A stretch of 7,592 nt of DNA from Bacteroidota bacterium (GTDB lineage Bacteria > Bacteroidota > Bacteroidia > Chitinophagales > LD1), in NCBI GenBank assembly GCA_028288545.1, contig JAQBNQ010000103.1, positions 1 to 7,592 on the forward strand, written 5' to 3'. Shown here in pieces: positions 1-5,697 of the stretch (its first letter is position 1; every line of letters begins with the position of its first letter). The notes below the pieces were generated by a model that made no database searches, was not told where the DNA came from, and saw nothing but the letters and a program-made list of their open reading frames with translations. Position numbers and translations under genes: made by a program.

Positions 1-384
1 ACTACCGATAATATGGTGCAATTCGATGATAAGGAGCAAAACTCAATCATCGTAACAGGTCATTTAGTAATGGATAAAAAGAAATATCTTTTCGGTAAGG
101 CAGGCTTTCCTGCAACCACGGATAATAATACGCTCACTTTTAAGCTTGAATTAAACTTTAAGGACAATAAATTTAAGTACGAGATAGCCAGTATTATTTA
201 TAGCTATAATCGCGTGGGTGGCCCGCACGTTCAGGGATTCTAGGAAACCCCCGTCAACAAAATTGACGGAATGACACCAAAGTTGGTAGCTGAAGTGCAA
301 AAAGAGGCTTTGGAGAAATTGAAAGCGGTTATTGCAGAAATGAAAGTGAAAATTACTGCAGGAAAAACTAAGGGTGATTGGTAA
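1..384 (+). pseudogene. DUF4468-like protein, 3' part, interrupted by an in-frame TAG
   Basis: The gene enters from the left edge, since frame 1 is open from base 1, so its true start and signal peptide are outside. The visible part reads like the DUF4468 domain common in Bacteroidota secreted or lipoprotein-like proteins of unknown function. It has a VQFDDKEQNSIIVTG segment, then LTFKLELNFKDNKFKYEI, which resembles the family's strand pattern ending in a 'KDGRYRYE'-type strand. A TAG stop at 241-243 ends the reading frame. The same frame continues without another stop for 46 codons to TAA at 382-384, encoding a helical Lys/Ala/Glu-rich segment that ends in GDW. DUF4468 proteins often end in a similar charged helix and a D-W tail, so the part after the TAG looks like the native C terminus. 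The likeliest reading is a nonsense mutation (one base from CAG, GAG or AAG) or a sequence error. A functional truncated protein ending at 243, or readthrough, cannot be excluded. The family call rests on recalled sequence pattern, not on a search. Confidence 0.6.
251..269 (+). other. Perfect 7-bp hairpin just downstream of the internal TAG
   Basis: CCGTCAA (251-257) and TTGACGG (263-269) are exact reverse complements separated by the 5-nt loop CAAAA. The stem begins 7 nt after the TAG at 241-243. There is no U-run after it, so it is not a typical intrinsic terminator. In the reading frame it lies within codons that look native to the DUF4468-like gene, so it may be incidental. Confidence 0.5.
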
Positions 385-446
385 CATGACTTTTCAATAA
401 TCTTTCACTTTCAATTTAGCAACTTTCTATTATTTTCGACACCCCT

Positions 447-764
447 ATGGCAAGTGCACTGGATAACTGGAACCCGCCGGTTCTTGATAAACCGCATTAT
501 TACGATACGGTTAAATTCGTTTATAAGTACATCGAGTTCCATATTTCGGAGGACGAAGCATATTCGATTTTGAATACGTTTATTCAAAAGTGGGATGCCT
601 CGGCGGGGCAGTTGATACACGATGAAGAGATCACCGCTTATGTAACCGATACCTTAAAAGAAAACTTCCAGGTGCTTTTGCCAACCCCAAAGGTTAGAAG
701 GGTATCGGAACTTATATTGGCTTACCTGCGGGAAACGGGGCATTATTATCATCATGAATTGTAA
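447..764 (+). CDS. Hypothetical protein, 105 residues, abutting menA
   Basis: I do not recognise this protein. It is 105 residues, predicted soluble, with no signal peptide or membrane segment. It starts with a short loop (residues 1-18, rich in Asn, Pro and Asp) followed by mostly helical, acidic and aromatic sequence. Aromatics are frequent (Tyr19, Tyr20, Phe24, Tyr26, Tyr28), and the C terminus is His/Tyr-rich (GHYYHHEL, residues 98-105). No metal-binding or catalytic motif of a known family is evident. Its TAA (762-764) is immediately followed by the menA ATG at 765, so the two genes are very probably co-transcribed and perhaps translationally coupled. Strand and frame are supported by the long open frame and this junction. 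The start at 447 is the first ATG after the upstream gene. A weak TATTTTCG resembling a -7 element lies at 431-438, but it has no matching -33 partner and would leave almost no leader. A role linked to menaquinone synthesis is only a guess from position. Confidence 0.8.
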   Translation: MASALDNWNPPVLDKPHYYDTVKFVYKYIEFHISEDEAYSILNTFIQKWDASAGQLIHDEEITAYVTDTLKENFQVLLPTPKVRRVSELILAYLRETGHYYHHEL

Positions 765-1688
765 ATGACGAACAAATTTCAGGCGTGGTTATACGCTTTC
801 CGGTTACGGACCCTTCCACTTGCACTTTCATCTATCATTACAGGCAGTTCGCTGGCGTTTGCCGATAGGAGATCAAATTTTAACTGGCTGGTTTTTGGAT
901 TGCTTATCCTAACCACTTTATTGCTGCAAATACTAAGCAACCTTGCCAATGATTATGGCGACAGCGAAAAAGGGACAGATAACGATGAGCGCATTGGCCC
1001 GGTAAGGGCGGTACAGGCAGGTCTGCTTACCTTTGGAGAAATTAAGCGGGGCATATTTATTTGTGTTATGCTTTGCCTTATAGCCGGCAGCGCTTTGGTA
1101 ACTGAGGCTACTAAAGGCTTGGACCTGGGTTACGGAGTGTTCTTCTTTTTGCTTGGATTGGCTGCCATTGCTGCTGCCATTAAATATACTGTGGGTAAAA
1201 GCGCTTATGGCTATCGCGGATTAGGTGATGTATTTGTATTGCTGTTTTTTGGTTTGGTTGGAGTTTGTGGCAGCTATTATTTACTGAGCCATGTGCTTAA
1301 TCCGTGGATATTGTTACCTGCTACTACTATCGGCTTATTTGCAACCGGCGTTCTTAACCTGAACAATATGCGCGATTGCGAAAGCGATGCAAGGGCTGGT
1401 AAAATAACGATGGTAGTAAAAATGGGATTGGCCAAGGCAAAACGCTACCAAATGGCGCTTATAGTGTTGGGGTTTATTTCGAGTCTTGTTTTTGTAGTAC
1501 TCAATTTTAAATCCACCATGCAGTTTACATTTATTCTTACGCTGCCACTTTTCCGTAAACACCTTGTTACCGTTAACAGGATTGAAGACCCTAAAGAGTT
1601 TGATCCCTTGTTGAAGCAGTTAGCGCTTGGGACTTTTATTTTTTCTATCCTGTTTGCTATCGGTATTATTATTGGCAGTGAGGGGTAA
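765..1688 (+). CDS. menA: 1,4-dihydroxy-2-naphthoate polyprenyltransferase (MenA)
   Basis: This is an integral membrane prenyltransferase of the UbiA superfamily. It transfers a polyprenyl chain to 1,4-dihydroxy-2-naphthoate with loss of CO2, giving demethylmenaquinone, the penultimate stage of menaquinone synthesis. The 307-residue length is normal for MenA. The first Asp-rich Mg-diphosphate site is clear: N62-D63-Y64-G65-D66 followed by G70-T71-D72 (NDYGD...GTD), just after the helix at about 41-58. The second site is N198-L-N-N-M-R-D204...D208, followed by AGKITMVVKMG, a typical MenA continuation in which the Lys/Thr stretch precedes the next helix. The N terminus (WLYAFRLRTLPLALSSIITG) matches the family's start, which supports ATG 765. 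About eight to nine hydrophobic helices can be read, including about 97-115, 122-140, 153-174, 181-197, 229-247 and 286-304. It abuts the upstream 105-residue gene. No other men genes are visible, so the menaquinone pathway here is not a single cluster within this window. Confidence 0.95.
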   Translation: MTNKFQAWLYAFRLRTLPLALSSIITGSSLAFADRRSNFNWLVFGLLILTTLLLQILSNLANDYGDSEKGTDNDERIGPVRAVQAGLLTFGEIKRGIFICVMLCLIAGSALVTEATKGLDLGYGVFFFLLGLAAIAAAIKYTVGKSAYGYRGLGDVFVLLFFGLVGVCGSYYLLSHVLNPWILLPATTIGLFATGVLNLNNMRDCESDARAGKITMVVKMGLAKAKRYQMALIVLGFISSLVFVVLNFKSTMQFTFILTLPLFRKHLVTVNRIEDPKEFDPLLKQLALGTFIFSILFAIGIIIGSEG

Positions 1689-1691
1689 TTC

Positions 1692-1712
1692 TTTACCGCA
1701 AAGGGCGCAAAG
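1692..1712 (+). repeat. GCGCAAAG-type dispersed repeat, left copy
   Basis: TTTACCGCAAAGGGCGCAAAG begins 3 nt after the menA stop. It matches the reverse complement of 1861-1881 at 19 of 21 positions, so the two copies face each other at the two ends of the convergent spacer. Sequences of the form ACCGC(A/T)AAG(R)GCGCAAAG are, from general recollection, frequent intergenic repeats in Bacteroidota and other environmental bacteria. Their function is not established. Confidence 0.65.
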
Positions 1713-1780
1713 AATTATATAGATTTTCGCTTTAAGAATTTCTTTAAAGACCAATTTATAAAAGTCAATAGTATAAATTA

Positions 1781-1802
1781 TTTACCCCTTTCCAGAGGTA
1801 AA
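1781..1802 (+). terminator. Possible hairpin between convergent genes
   Basis: TTTACCCCT (1781-1789) pairs with AGAGGTAAA (1794-1802) around a TTCC loop, 9 positions with one C-A mismatch. It sits in the middle of the convergent spacer, where a bidirectional terminator would be expected. There is no T-run after it on the plus strand, and only A/T-rich sequence on the minus side. The terminator call is weak. Confidence 0.3.
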
Positions 1803-1837
1803 AGGAGCTAAATGCATTTTGGTTACAAGCATTTAAT

Positions 1838-1882
1838 CTTTGCGCTCTTTGCGTGTATTCCTTTGCGCTCTTAGCGGTAAAA
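1838..1882 (-). repeat. GCGCAAAG-type dispersed repeat, right copy, with two tandem arms
   Basis: On the minus strand this reads as the same ACCGCTAAGAGCGCAAAG element as the left copy, followed by a second arm. CTTTGCGCTCTT occurs at 1838-1849 and again at 1861-1872, exactly 23 bp apart. Between them lies another CGCAAAG-like segment (CTTTGCGTG, plus strand 1848-1856). The element ends 8 bp before the cdd stop codon. It is longer than the left copy, so the pair is not a simple symmetrical inverted repeat. Confidence 0.65.
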
Positions 1883-1890
1883 TGTATTCT

Positions 1891-2373
1891 CTAAAGATCG
1901 AACTTCGAAAAATTTAAAGGCAGTAAATCCTTAATGGTTTTCACCGTATAAACTTCTCCTGTTTCGCCCATCATTATTATTTCAATCGACGAGTTGAATC
2001 TGGTTTCATATTCTAATATTCGCTGACGGCAAATTCCGCAGGGAGCGAGTGGGCGGTCAACAGGGATTTTACTTCGCTTTACAGTTATCGCCATTTTTTT
2101 GATAGCAATGTTTGGATATAAAGACGAGGCCGTGCTTAATGCAGTCCCCTCCGCGCAAATACCTGCGGGATAAGAAGCATTTTCCTGGTTAGTGCCGGTA
2201 ACTACTTTTCCGTTCTGCAATAAAATGGCGGCAGCTACTTTGAAATTTGAGTAAGGAGCATAAGCATTATCAATAGCTGCTTTTGCGTTTTCAATCAAAG
2301 CAGCATCTTCTGCTGTAAGCTCAGATGCTGTTTTAAAAACCCGCAACGTAAATTTTATTTCGCGTTCTTCCAT
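1891..2373 (-). CDS. cdd: Cytidine deaminase
   Basis: A zinc-dependent deaminase that converts cytidine and deoxycytidine to uridine and deoxyuridine in cytosolic pyrimidine salvage. From the ATG at 2373 it is 160 residues. The catalytic signature is present as C73-A-E75 (in GICAEGTAL), where Cys binds zinc and Glu shuttles protons, and as PCGICRQ with C112 and C115, the other two zinc ligands. That gives the Cys-Cys-Cys zinc site of the homotetrameric cytidine deaminases rather than the His-containing site of the dimeric E. coli type. YAPYSNFKVAAA (about 38-49) and the Asn-Glu-Asn of TNQENASYPAG match the nucleoside-binding region. The N terminus carries about 15 extra residues before the conserved core. 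A TTG at 2376 would add one residue, but the ATG at 2373 overlaps the AsmA-like stop as TGATG, which favours ATG and suggests termination-reinitiation. The functional link to the upstream AsmA-like gene is unknown; co-transcription is likely. Confidence 0.95.
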   Translation of the reverse strand: MEEREIKFTLRVFKTASELTAEDAALIENAKAAIDNAYAPYSNFKVAAAILLQNGKVVTGTNQENASYPAGICAEGTALSTASSLYPNIAIKKMAITVKRSKIPVDRPLAPCGICRQRILEYETRFNSSIEIIMMGETGEVYTVKTIKDLLPLNFSKFDL

Positions 2374-5009
2374 CAATGAGGAAAATTACCGAATAAGCCT
2401 TTCGCTTTATCTTGTGCTTCTTTTTTCAATCTGTCAGCTTCGCTTTGTGCGTCCTGCTTTGCTTTATCAGCTAAGGCCTTGGCTTGTTGTTCAGCTTGCT
2501 TTTTAAGCTCATCCGCCTTCTTCTTTAACTCGTCTGCGGCTGCGTTACCGGCGCTTTTGCCCGAACTGCTACCCGGCAGCATTTTAGTCAGCTTAACTAT
2601 TGGCTTGGCCGCAGTACCCGTAACTTTTAAATAGAAGCTTAATATATCGGGCATAGCTGCATTCAATCCCGGTACTTGCGAAAGCAGACCTTGTACCGCT
2701 GATGTTGCTGCGCCTAGCTCTTTGGTTGGAACATCCAAACGCATATCATAGTCAATACTCTGATCAAAACCGTTGGAGCCCTGAACGTTCATGTTATAAC
2801 CATTGCCAAATTTCAGATCAGTAGGATCAACACTAACGCGGCCGTTTTTAAATTTAATAACGGTCCACCCATTTTTAATTTCAAGATTTTGAAGAGCAGG
2901 TATCTTTGCAACTTTGGTAACCTCTGCCAACACAGGCGGATCAATAACCTTAACATCCGGCAACTGAATTTTTCCGTCGCCATCCAGTGAGTTATAATCA
3001 ACACTCATATCCGGATTCAACTTTCCGGTTCCTTTAAGATCGGATGAGTAACTGCCTTGTACATACTTAATAATAGGCGCCATCTTTTCGGCCATGCCTA
3101 TTGTTTTATATGTTTGCTGTATATCAAAATTGCTGATTACATACGCAAAGCTAACGTTAGGGTGGTCGGTGTGTTTCGTATCGTACTTAGCACTTATCCT
3201 GGCAGTGCCACCCAATAAAGCAGCAACCAGGTTATTAAGATTGATGGCCTCATCCTTTATAGTAACCTGTCCTTTTACATTTTCCAAAACCATTTTATCG
3301 TAAAAAACTTTGCCAAACTGCGAGTTGGCAGTAAAGTCGATATGCGCAGGTACTTTAAAGAATTGTGTTTTAGCAGTGTCAACCTTAGCAGCTGTTTTTG
3401 CGGCAGGTGCAGGAGCATTTTTATCTTTTTGCAACCACTCGTTAGCGTCAAATACATTCGACCTTAAGTTAAGCACTCCGGCCAAATCGCCTTTGCCAAA
3501 AAAGTAAGCCATAAAGTTTTCCAGTCTTCCATCTGCGCGTAAATCGCTCTTGCCTAAAATAGCAGTTAGGTTATTCAGCGCAACATCCTGCGGATTAAAC
3601 GTAAGTTCAAGATCAGTTATTTTAACCGGCATAGGTATATCCTTGCTATCGTAAACAAGTCCAGAAACTTTTACCGTACCCGAAGCATCAATGGCTTTAT
3701 AATTCTTTTTGTCAACGTCGCTTTTCTTTCCTTTAAAATTCACTTTTGCCAGGAACAAACCCGAAAGGTTTTTCATCCCTTCAACCGGGTAAAATTTTGG
3801 CACATTGGCCAAATCTAACTTGCCGCTTATATAAGCTTTTACATCAGGATCGCTGATGGGAGTCTTTACTCCAATAACAGCATCTATCGGATCACCGGCA
3901 GCTTCCATGTGCAGTTTAGAAATATCAATCACCGTTAAATCCAATCCTCCCTGCGGTTTGCTTACCTCAGTAGCTATATAAATATTTTTTACCGGCACTG
4001 GCAGATCCGGATATTGGAACATTCCGTTATCCACTTTAAGATTCAGGTTAAACGAAGGATAATTATCGCCCTTGTAAGTTCCTTTTACTTTGCCGCTCAA
4101 GGCAAGGCTACCCGAAGTTTTTATTTTGTCAAAATCCTTTTTGTAAACTGCAGGTATCAGCGATAAAATACTCTTGAATTCAGTTTCTTTCGATTTAAAA
4201 GTTACATCCAGGTTTGTTCCGCTCGGCGGAGTAGCTGCATAGCCATCAAACTGCAACTTCAAATTGTTCAGGCTAATATCGTTCTCCTTAAAAGTGTACT
4301 TGTTGTTTTTGGTATCTACCGCAATATTAATATCGGCGCCCAACTTGGCTTTGCTTAAGTAGGCCACGGAGCCGCTTTTAAAAGTTAGTTCGGCAATTTT
4401 TGTGATGGTCTTAAAATCATAAACATCGCTGGTAACATCGCCGCTGCCTTCAAAATTAAAGTCTTTTATATCGGCAAACATGTTGCCTTTTTTATCATCG
4501 TAGCTGATATTGGCGTTGGTAATTTTATACTTCTTTATCTCCAACGAAAAGTTTGAACTCTCTTTAGCTGCAGGTTCACCGGATGATGCAGCGCCTTTCG
4601 ATTTTACAATATCCCAGTTTGCTTTGCCATCATAATTTACTTCGGCGTTTACATCAGGGTCGGTAATGTTAATGGCCAGCAACTTGTATTTGTCGCCTTT
4701 AATAACGCTCATCAGGTCAATAGTAAAATTGAAATTTTTGACGTAAGCCAGTGTATCGCCCTTAAACGAATCAATGCCCACCACCGAAAGATCGTTGAGC
4801 GAAAAACTGAAATTGGGAAAACTGCTCAGCAGCGAAATACTAAAATCGCCGTAGTCAACCTTTGCATTCAACTGCTCGTTTATTTCGGATTTTACCTTTT
4901 CGTTTATCTGCTTCTTAAATATCAGCGGAATGGTAATAATAAGCACTATCAATAACAGCAACAAAATGCCGATGGCCTTCAGTAATCTCTTCAAAAATTT
5001 TTTGAGCAT
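2373..5009 (-). CDS. AsmA-like membrane-anchored protein
   Basis: An 878-residue envelope protein of the AsmA-like family. Members are anchored in the inner membrane, project into the periplasm as long beta-rich (bridge-like) domains, and are implicated in outer-membrane lipid homeostasis and phospholipid transport. The N terminus is basic (MLKKFLKRLLK), followed by one hydrophobic helix at about 13-31. The segment at about 108-135 (LLAINITDPDVNAEV...DGKANWDIV) is the recognisable AsmA signature, in which an 'inidPdv...dGkaNwdi' pattern follows the anchor. Most of the remaining length is repetitive short-strand sequence rich in Asp, Asn, Lys and Val. An Ala/Pro/Lys linker near 527-545 splits it into two halves. 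After about 810 comes a Gly/Ser stretch and then a charged Ala/Lys/Glu/Gln helix (about 824-871), probably coiled coil, ending in GLFGNFPH. The ATG at 5009 gives the expected anchor start. The gene is divergent from the 88-residue gene and overlaps cdd by one base. No convincing promoter was found upstream on this strand. Confidence 0.85.
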   Translation of the reverse strand: MLKKFLKRLLKAIGILLLLLIVLIITIPLIFKKQINEKVKSEINEQLNAKVDYGDFSISLLSSFPNFSFSLNDLSVVGIDSFKGDTLAYVKNFNFTIDLMSVIKGDKYKLLAINITDPDVNAEVNYDGKANWDIVKSKGAASSGEPAAKESSNFSLEIKKYKITNANISYDDKKGNMFADIKDFNFEGSGDVTSDVYDFKTITKIAELTFKSGSVAYLSKAKLGADINIAVDTKNNKYTFKENDISLNNLKLQFDGYAATPPSGTNLDVTFKSKETEFKSILSLIPAVYKKDFDKIKTSGSLALSGKVKGTYKGDNYPSFNLNLKVDNGMFQYPDLPVPVKNIYIATEVSKPQGGLDLTVIDISKLHMEAAGDPIDAVIGVKTPISDPDVKAYISGKLDLANVPKFYPVEGMKNLSGLFLAKVNFKGKKSDVDKKNYKAIDASGTVKVSGLVYDSKDIPMPVKITDLELTFNPQDVALNNLTAILGKSDLRADGRLENFMAYFFGKGDLAGVLNLRSNVFDANEWLQKDKNAPAPAAKTAAKVDTAKTQFFKVPAHIDFTANSQFGKVFYDKMVLENVKGQVTIKDEAINLNNLVAALLGGTARISAKYDTKHTDHPNVSFAYVISNFDIQQTYKTIGMAEKMAPIIKYVQGSYSSDLKGTGKLNPDMSVDYNSLDGDGKIQLPDVKVIDPPVLAEVTKVAKIPALQNLEIKNGWTVIKFKNGRVSVDPTDLKFGNGYNMNVQGSNGFDQSIDYDMRLDVPTKELGAATSAVQGLLSQVPGLNAAMPDILSFYLKVTGTAAKPIVKLTKMLPGSSSGKSAGNAAADELKKKADELKKQAEQQAKALADKAKQDAQSEADRLKKEAQDKAKGLFGNFPH

Positions 5010-5081
5010 TGGGTCTTTATTTTGCGCTGAAAATACGAAACGTTTTTAACACAGTGGAAAGGAGCGCAGCCCAAATACCAT

Positions 5082-5108
5082 TTTTCTATTTTAGACATAA
5101 ATAGAAAA
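5082..5108. repeat. 10-bp inverted repeat in the AT-rich spacer
   Basis: TTTTCTATTT (5082-5091) and AAATAGAAAA (5099-5108) are exact reverse complements around a 7-nt centre. This could be an operator or a weak hairpin. Its AT-richness makes chance more plausible than for a GC-containing dyad of the same length. Confidence 0.45.
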
Positions 5109-5189
5109 TTTCCAAAACGGATAGGCTGCCGAAAAATTCTGAAAACCAGCCACCTACGTATTTAAATAGTAAACAAAACTAATGTGTTT

Positions 5190-5206
5190 TTCTCTAAAAT
5201 AGAGAA
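5190..5206. repeat. 7-bp inverted repeat TTCTCTA-AAA-TAGAGAA
   Basis: The arms 5190-5196 and 5200-5206 are exact reverse complements separated by 3 nt. The compact centre is more like a dimeric regulator site than an RNA hairpin. It lies about 64 bp upstream of the -7 match at 5270. Confidence 0.4.
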
Positions 5207-5229
5207 TTAGAAATTTTTTGACACCCAAA

Positions 5230-5250
5230 AATATTTTCTCAAAAAATATT
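5230..5250. repeat. 8-bp inverted repeat AATATTTT-ctcaa-AAAATATT
   Basis: Exact arms at 5230-5237 and 5243-5250 around a 5-nt loop. It occupies the place where a -33 element would be expected for the promoter at 5270, so it could be an operator or simply A/T-rich upstream sequence. Confidence 0.4.
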
Positions 5251-5269
5251 CAAATTAAAGAATAAACCG

Positions 5270-5277
5270 TATTTTTG
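5270..5277 (+). promoter_or_regulatory. Bacteroidota-type -7 promoter element TATTTTTG
   Basis: TATTTTTG matches the TAnnTTTG consensus of the Bacteroidota primary sigma factor at every fixed position. No good TTTG-like -33 element is found 19 to 21 bp upstream; that stretch is A/T-rich with a dyad instead. Transcription would begin near 5283, giving a leader of about 145 nt before the 88-residue gene. Confidence 0.45.
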
Positions 5278-5284
5278 TGTCCAC

Positions 5285-5302
5285 AAAGGCGCCCAGGCCT
5301 TT
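5285..5302 (+). other. Small hairpin at the predicted 5' end of the leader
   Basis: AAAGGC (5285-5290) pairs with GCCTTT (5297-5302) around a 6-nt loop. The pairing can continue to ACA/TGT outside if one extra T is bulged. It lies almost exactly at the predicted transcription start, so it could stabilise the 5' end of the mRNA. Confidence 0.35.
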
Positions 5303-5336
5303 TGTACTCCGCCGCAAATATCCAGCTAGCAACTAG

Positions 5337-5429
5337 CCCAATAACCTAGCCCAATATCCCAATATCCCATTAGCCTAATAACCCACTAGCCCAATACCCC
5401 ATTAGCCTTGTAACCCAATCCCCCCATCC
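5337..5429 (+). repeat. Degenerate 8-bp tandem repeat, consensus CCCAATAN, in the 5' leader
   Basis: Reading from 5337, the sequence splits into CCCAATAA, then the short unit CCTAG, then ten consecutive octamers. These are CCCAATAT (5350 and 5358), CCCATTAG (5366), CCTAATAA (5374), CCCACTAG (5382), CCCAATAC (5390), CCCATTAG (5398), CCTTGTAA (5406), CCCAATCC (5414) and CCCCATCC (5422). The array ends one base before the ATG at 5431. The plus strand contains only five or six G residues here. CTAG, usually rare in bacteria, occurs at 5326, 5333, 5346 and 5386 in and just before the array. An 8-bp period and TAA/TAG in every copy rule out protein coding. The minus strand has regularly spaced GGG tracts. 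Confidence 0.8.
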
Positions 5430-5430
5430 C

Positions 5431-5697
5431 ATGGAAAAACGTCAAAAAACCGGTGGCCGCCGTAAAGGTAGCTGCAACAAAATCACTATCAAAACCCGTC
5501 AGTTTTTAGCCGAAGTATTCGACACTGAAATACGCAACTTCCCAAAATACATCGCCGAACTCGACACCCGCGAGAAACTTGATTTCTGTTTGCGCCTGGC
5601 ACCTTACATCCTTCCCAAAATTGCCAACATCTCAATTTCGGTAGATGATCAGAAGGATAAGATTATTACTCTGCATTTGGGGGCTCCGGGAGTGTAA
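5431..5697 (+). CDS. Small protein with AT-hook-like N terminus, possibly phage-derived
   Basis: An 88-residue soluble protein of unknown function. The basic N terminus GGRRKGSCNKIT (residues 8-19) resembles the GGRPKGSxNK(x)T motif at the start of many small phage-related proteins (DUF5681-like and terminase-small-subunit-like), and also resembles an AT-hook. A helical middle (about 20-55) leads to LRLAPYILPKI (54-64), similar to the 'LLPYVLPKL' end seen in small Bacteroidota phage-type proteins. The last 25 residues look like two short strands. There is no full terminase or integrase domain, and no phage gene is adjacent, so an orphan domesticated gene is likely. Codons up to about residue 65 favour C in the third position (AAC, TTC, TAC, ATC, GAC, ACC), continuing the C-rich composition of the leader. 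The last 20 codons return to the usual pattern. The ATG at 5431 directly follows the octamer array and has no ribosome-binding site. Family assignment is from recollection. Confidence 0.75.
   Translation: MEKRQKTGGRRKGSCNKITIKTRQFLAEVFDTEIRNFPKYIAELDTREKLDFCLRLAPYILPKIANISISVDDQKDKIITLHLGAPGV

Larger units (their letters stand above)
5010..5430. other. Divergent intergenic region without a gene: dyads, promoter match and octamer leader
   Basis: No coding frame is supported in this 421-bp gap between the divergent AsmA-like and 88-residue genes. It divides into two parts. From about 5080 to 5280 it is very AT-rich and holds three inverted repeats and a -7 promoter match pointing right. From about 5281 to 5430 it becomes C-rich and G-poor, with a small hairpin followed by tandem octamers up to the ATG at 5431. 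Each part is listed separately. The sequence change near 5280 coincides with the predicted transcription start. Confidence 0.7.

Noticed and set aside
241..269. Pyrrolysine or selenocysteine recoding at the internal stop
   Set aside because: Selenocysteine uses UGA, not UAG, and pyrrolysine is not expected in Bacteroidota. The hairpin is short and no supporting machinery is visible. A nonsense mutation is simpler.
151..620. Minus-strand open frames at 151-387 and 411-620
   Set aside because: They lie opposite the DUF4468-like and 105-residue genes, have no recognisable motifs, and read as Cys/Phe/Arg-rich antisense translations.
2374..2376. TTG start for cdd, one codon upstream of the ATG
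   Set aside because: The ATG at 2373 overlaps the upstream stop as TGATG, a common coupled junction, and the extra residue adds nothing to the family match.
2813..3507. Small open frames on both strands inside the AsmA-like gene
   Set aside because: They are out-of-frame or antisense shadows of a well-supported 878-residue gene, without domains or plausible starts.
5010..5060. Promoter for the AsmA-like gene on the minus strand
   Set aside because: The best -7-like sequence there (GTATTTTCA, read on the minus strand) has two mismatches and no -33 partner, so it is not reported as a feature.
5337..5429. CRISPR array
   Set aside because: The 8-bp units are contiguous and degenerate with no unique spacers between repeats of 23 to 47 bp, and there are no cas genes.
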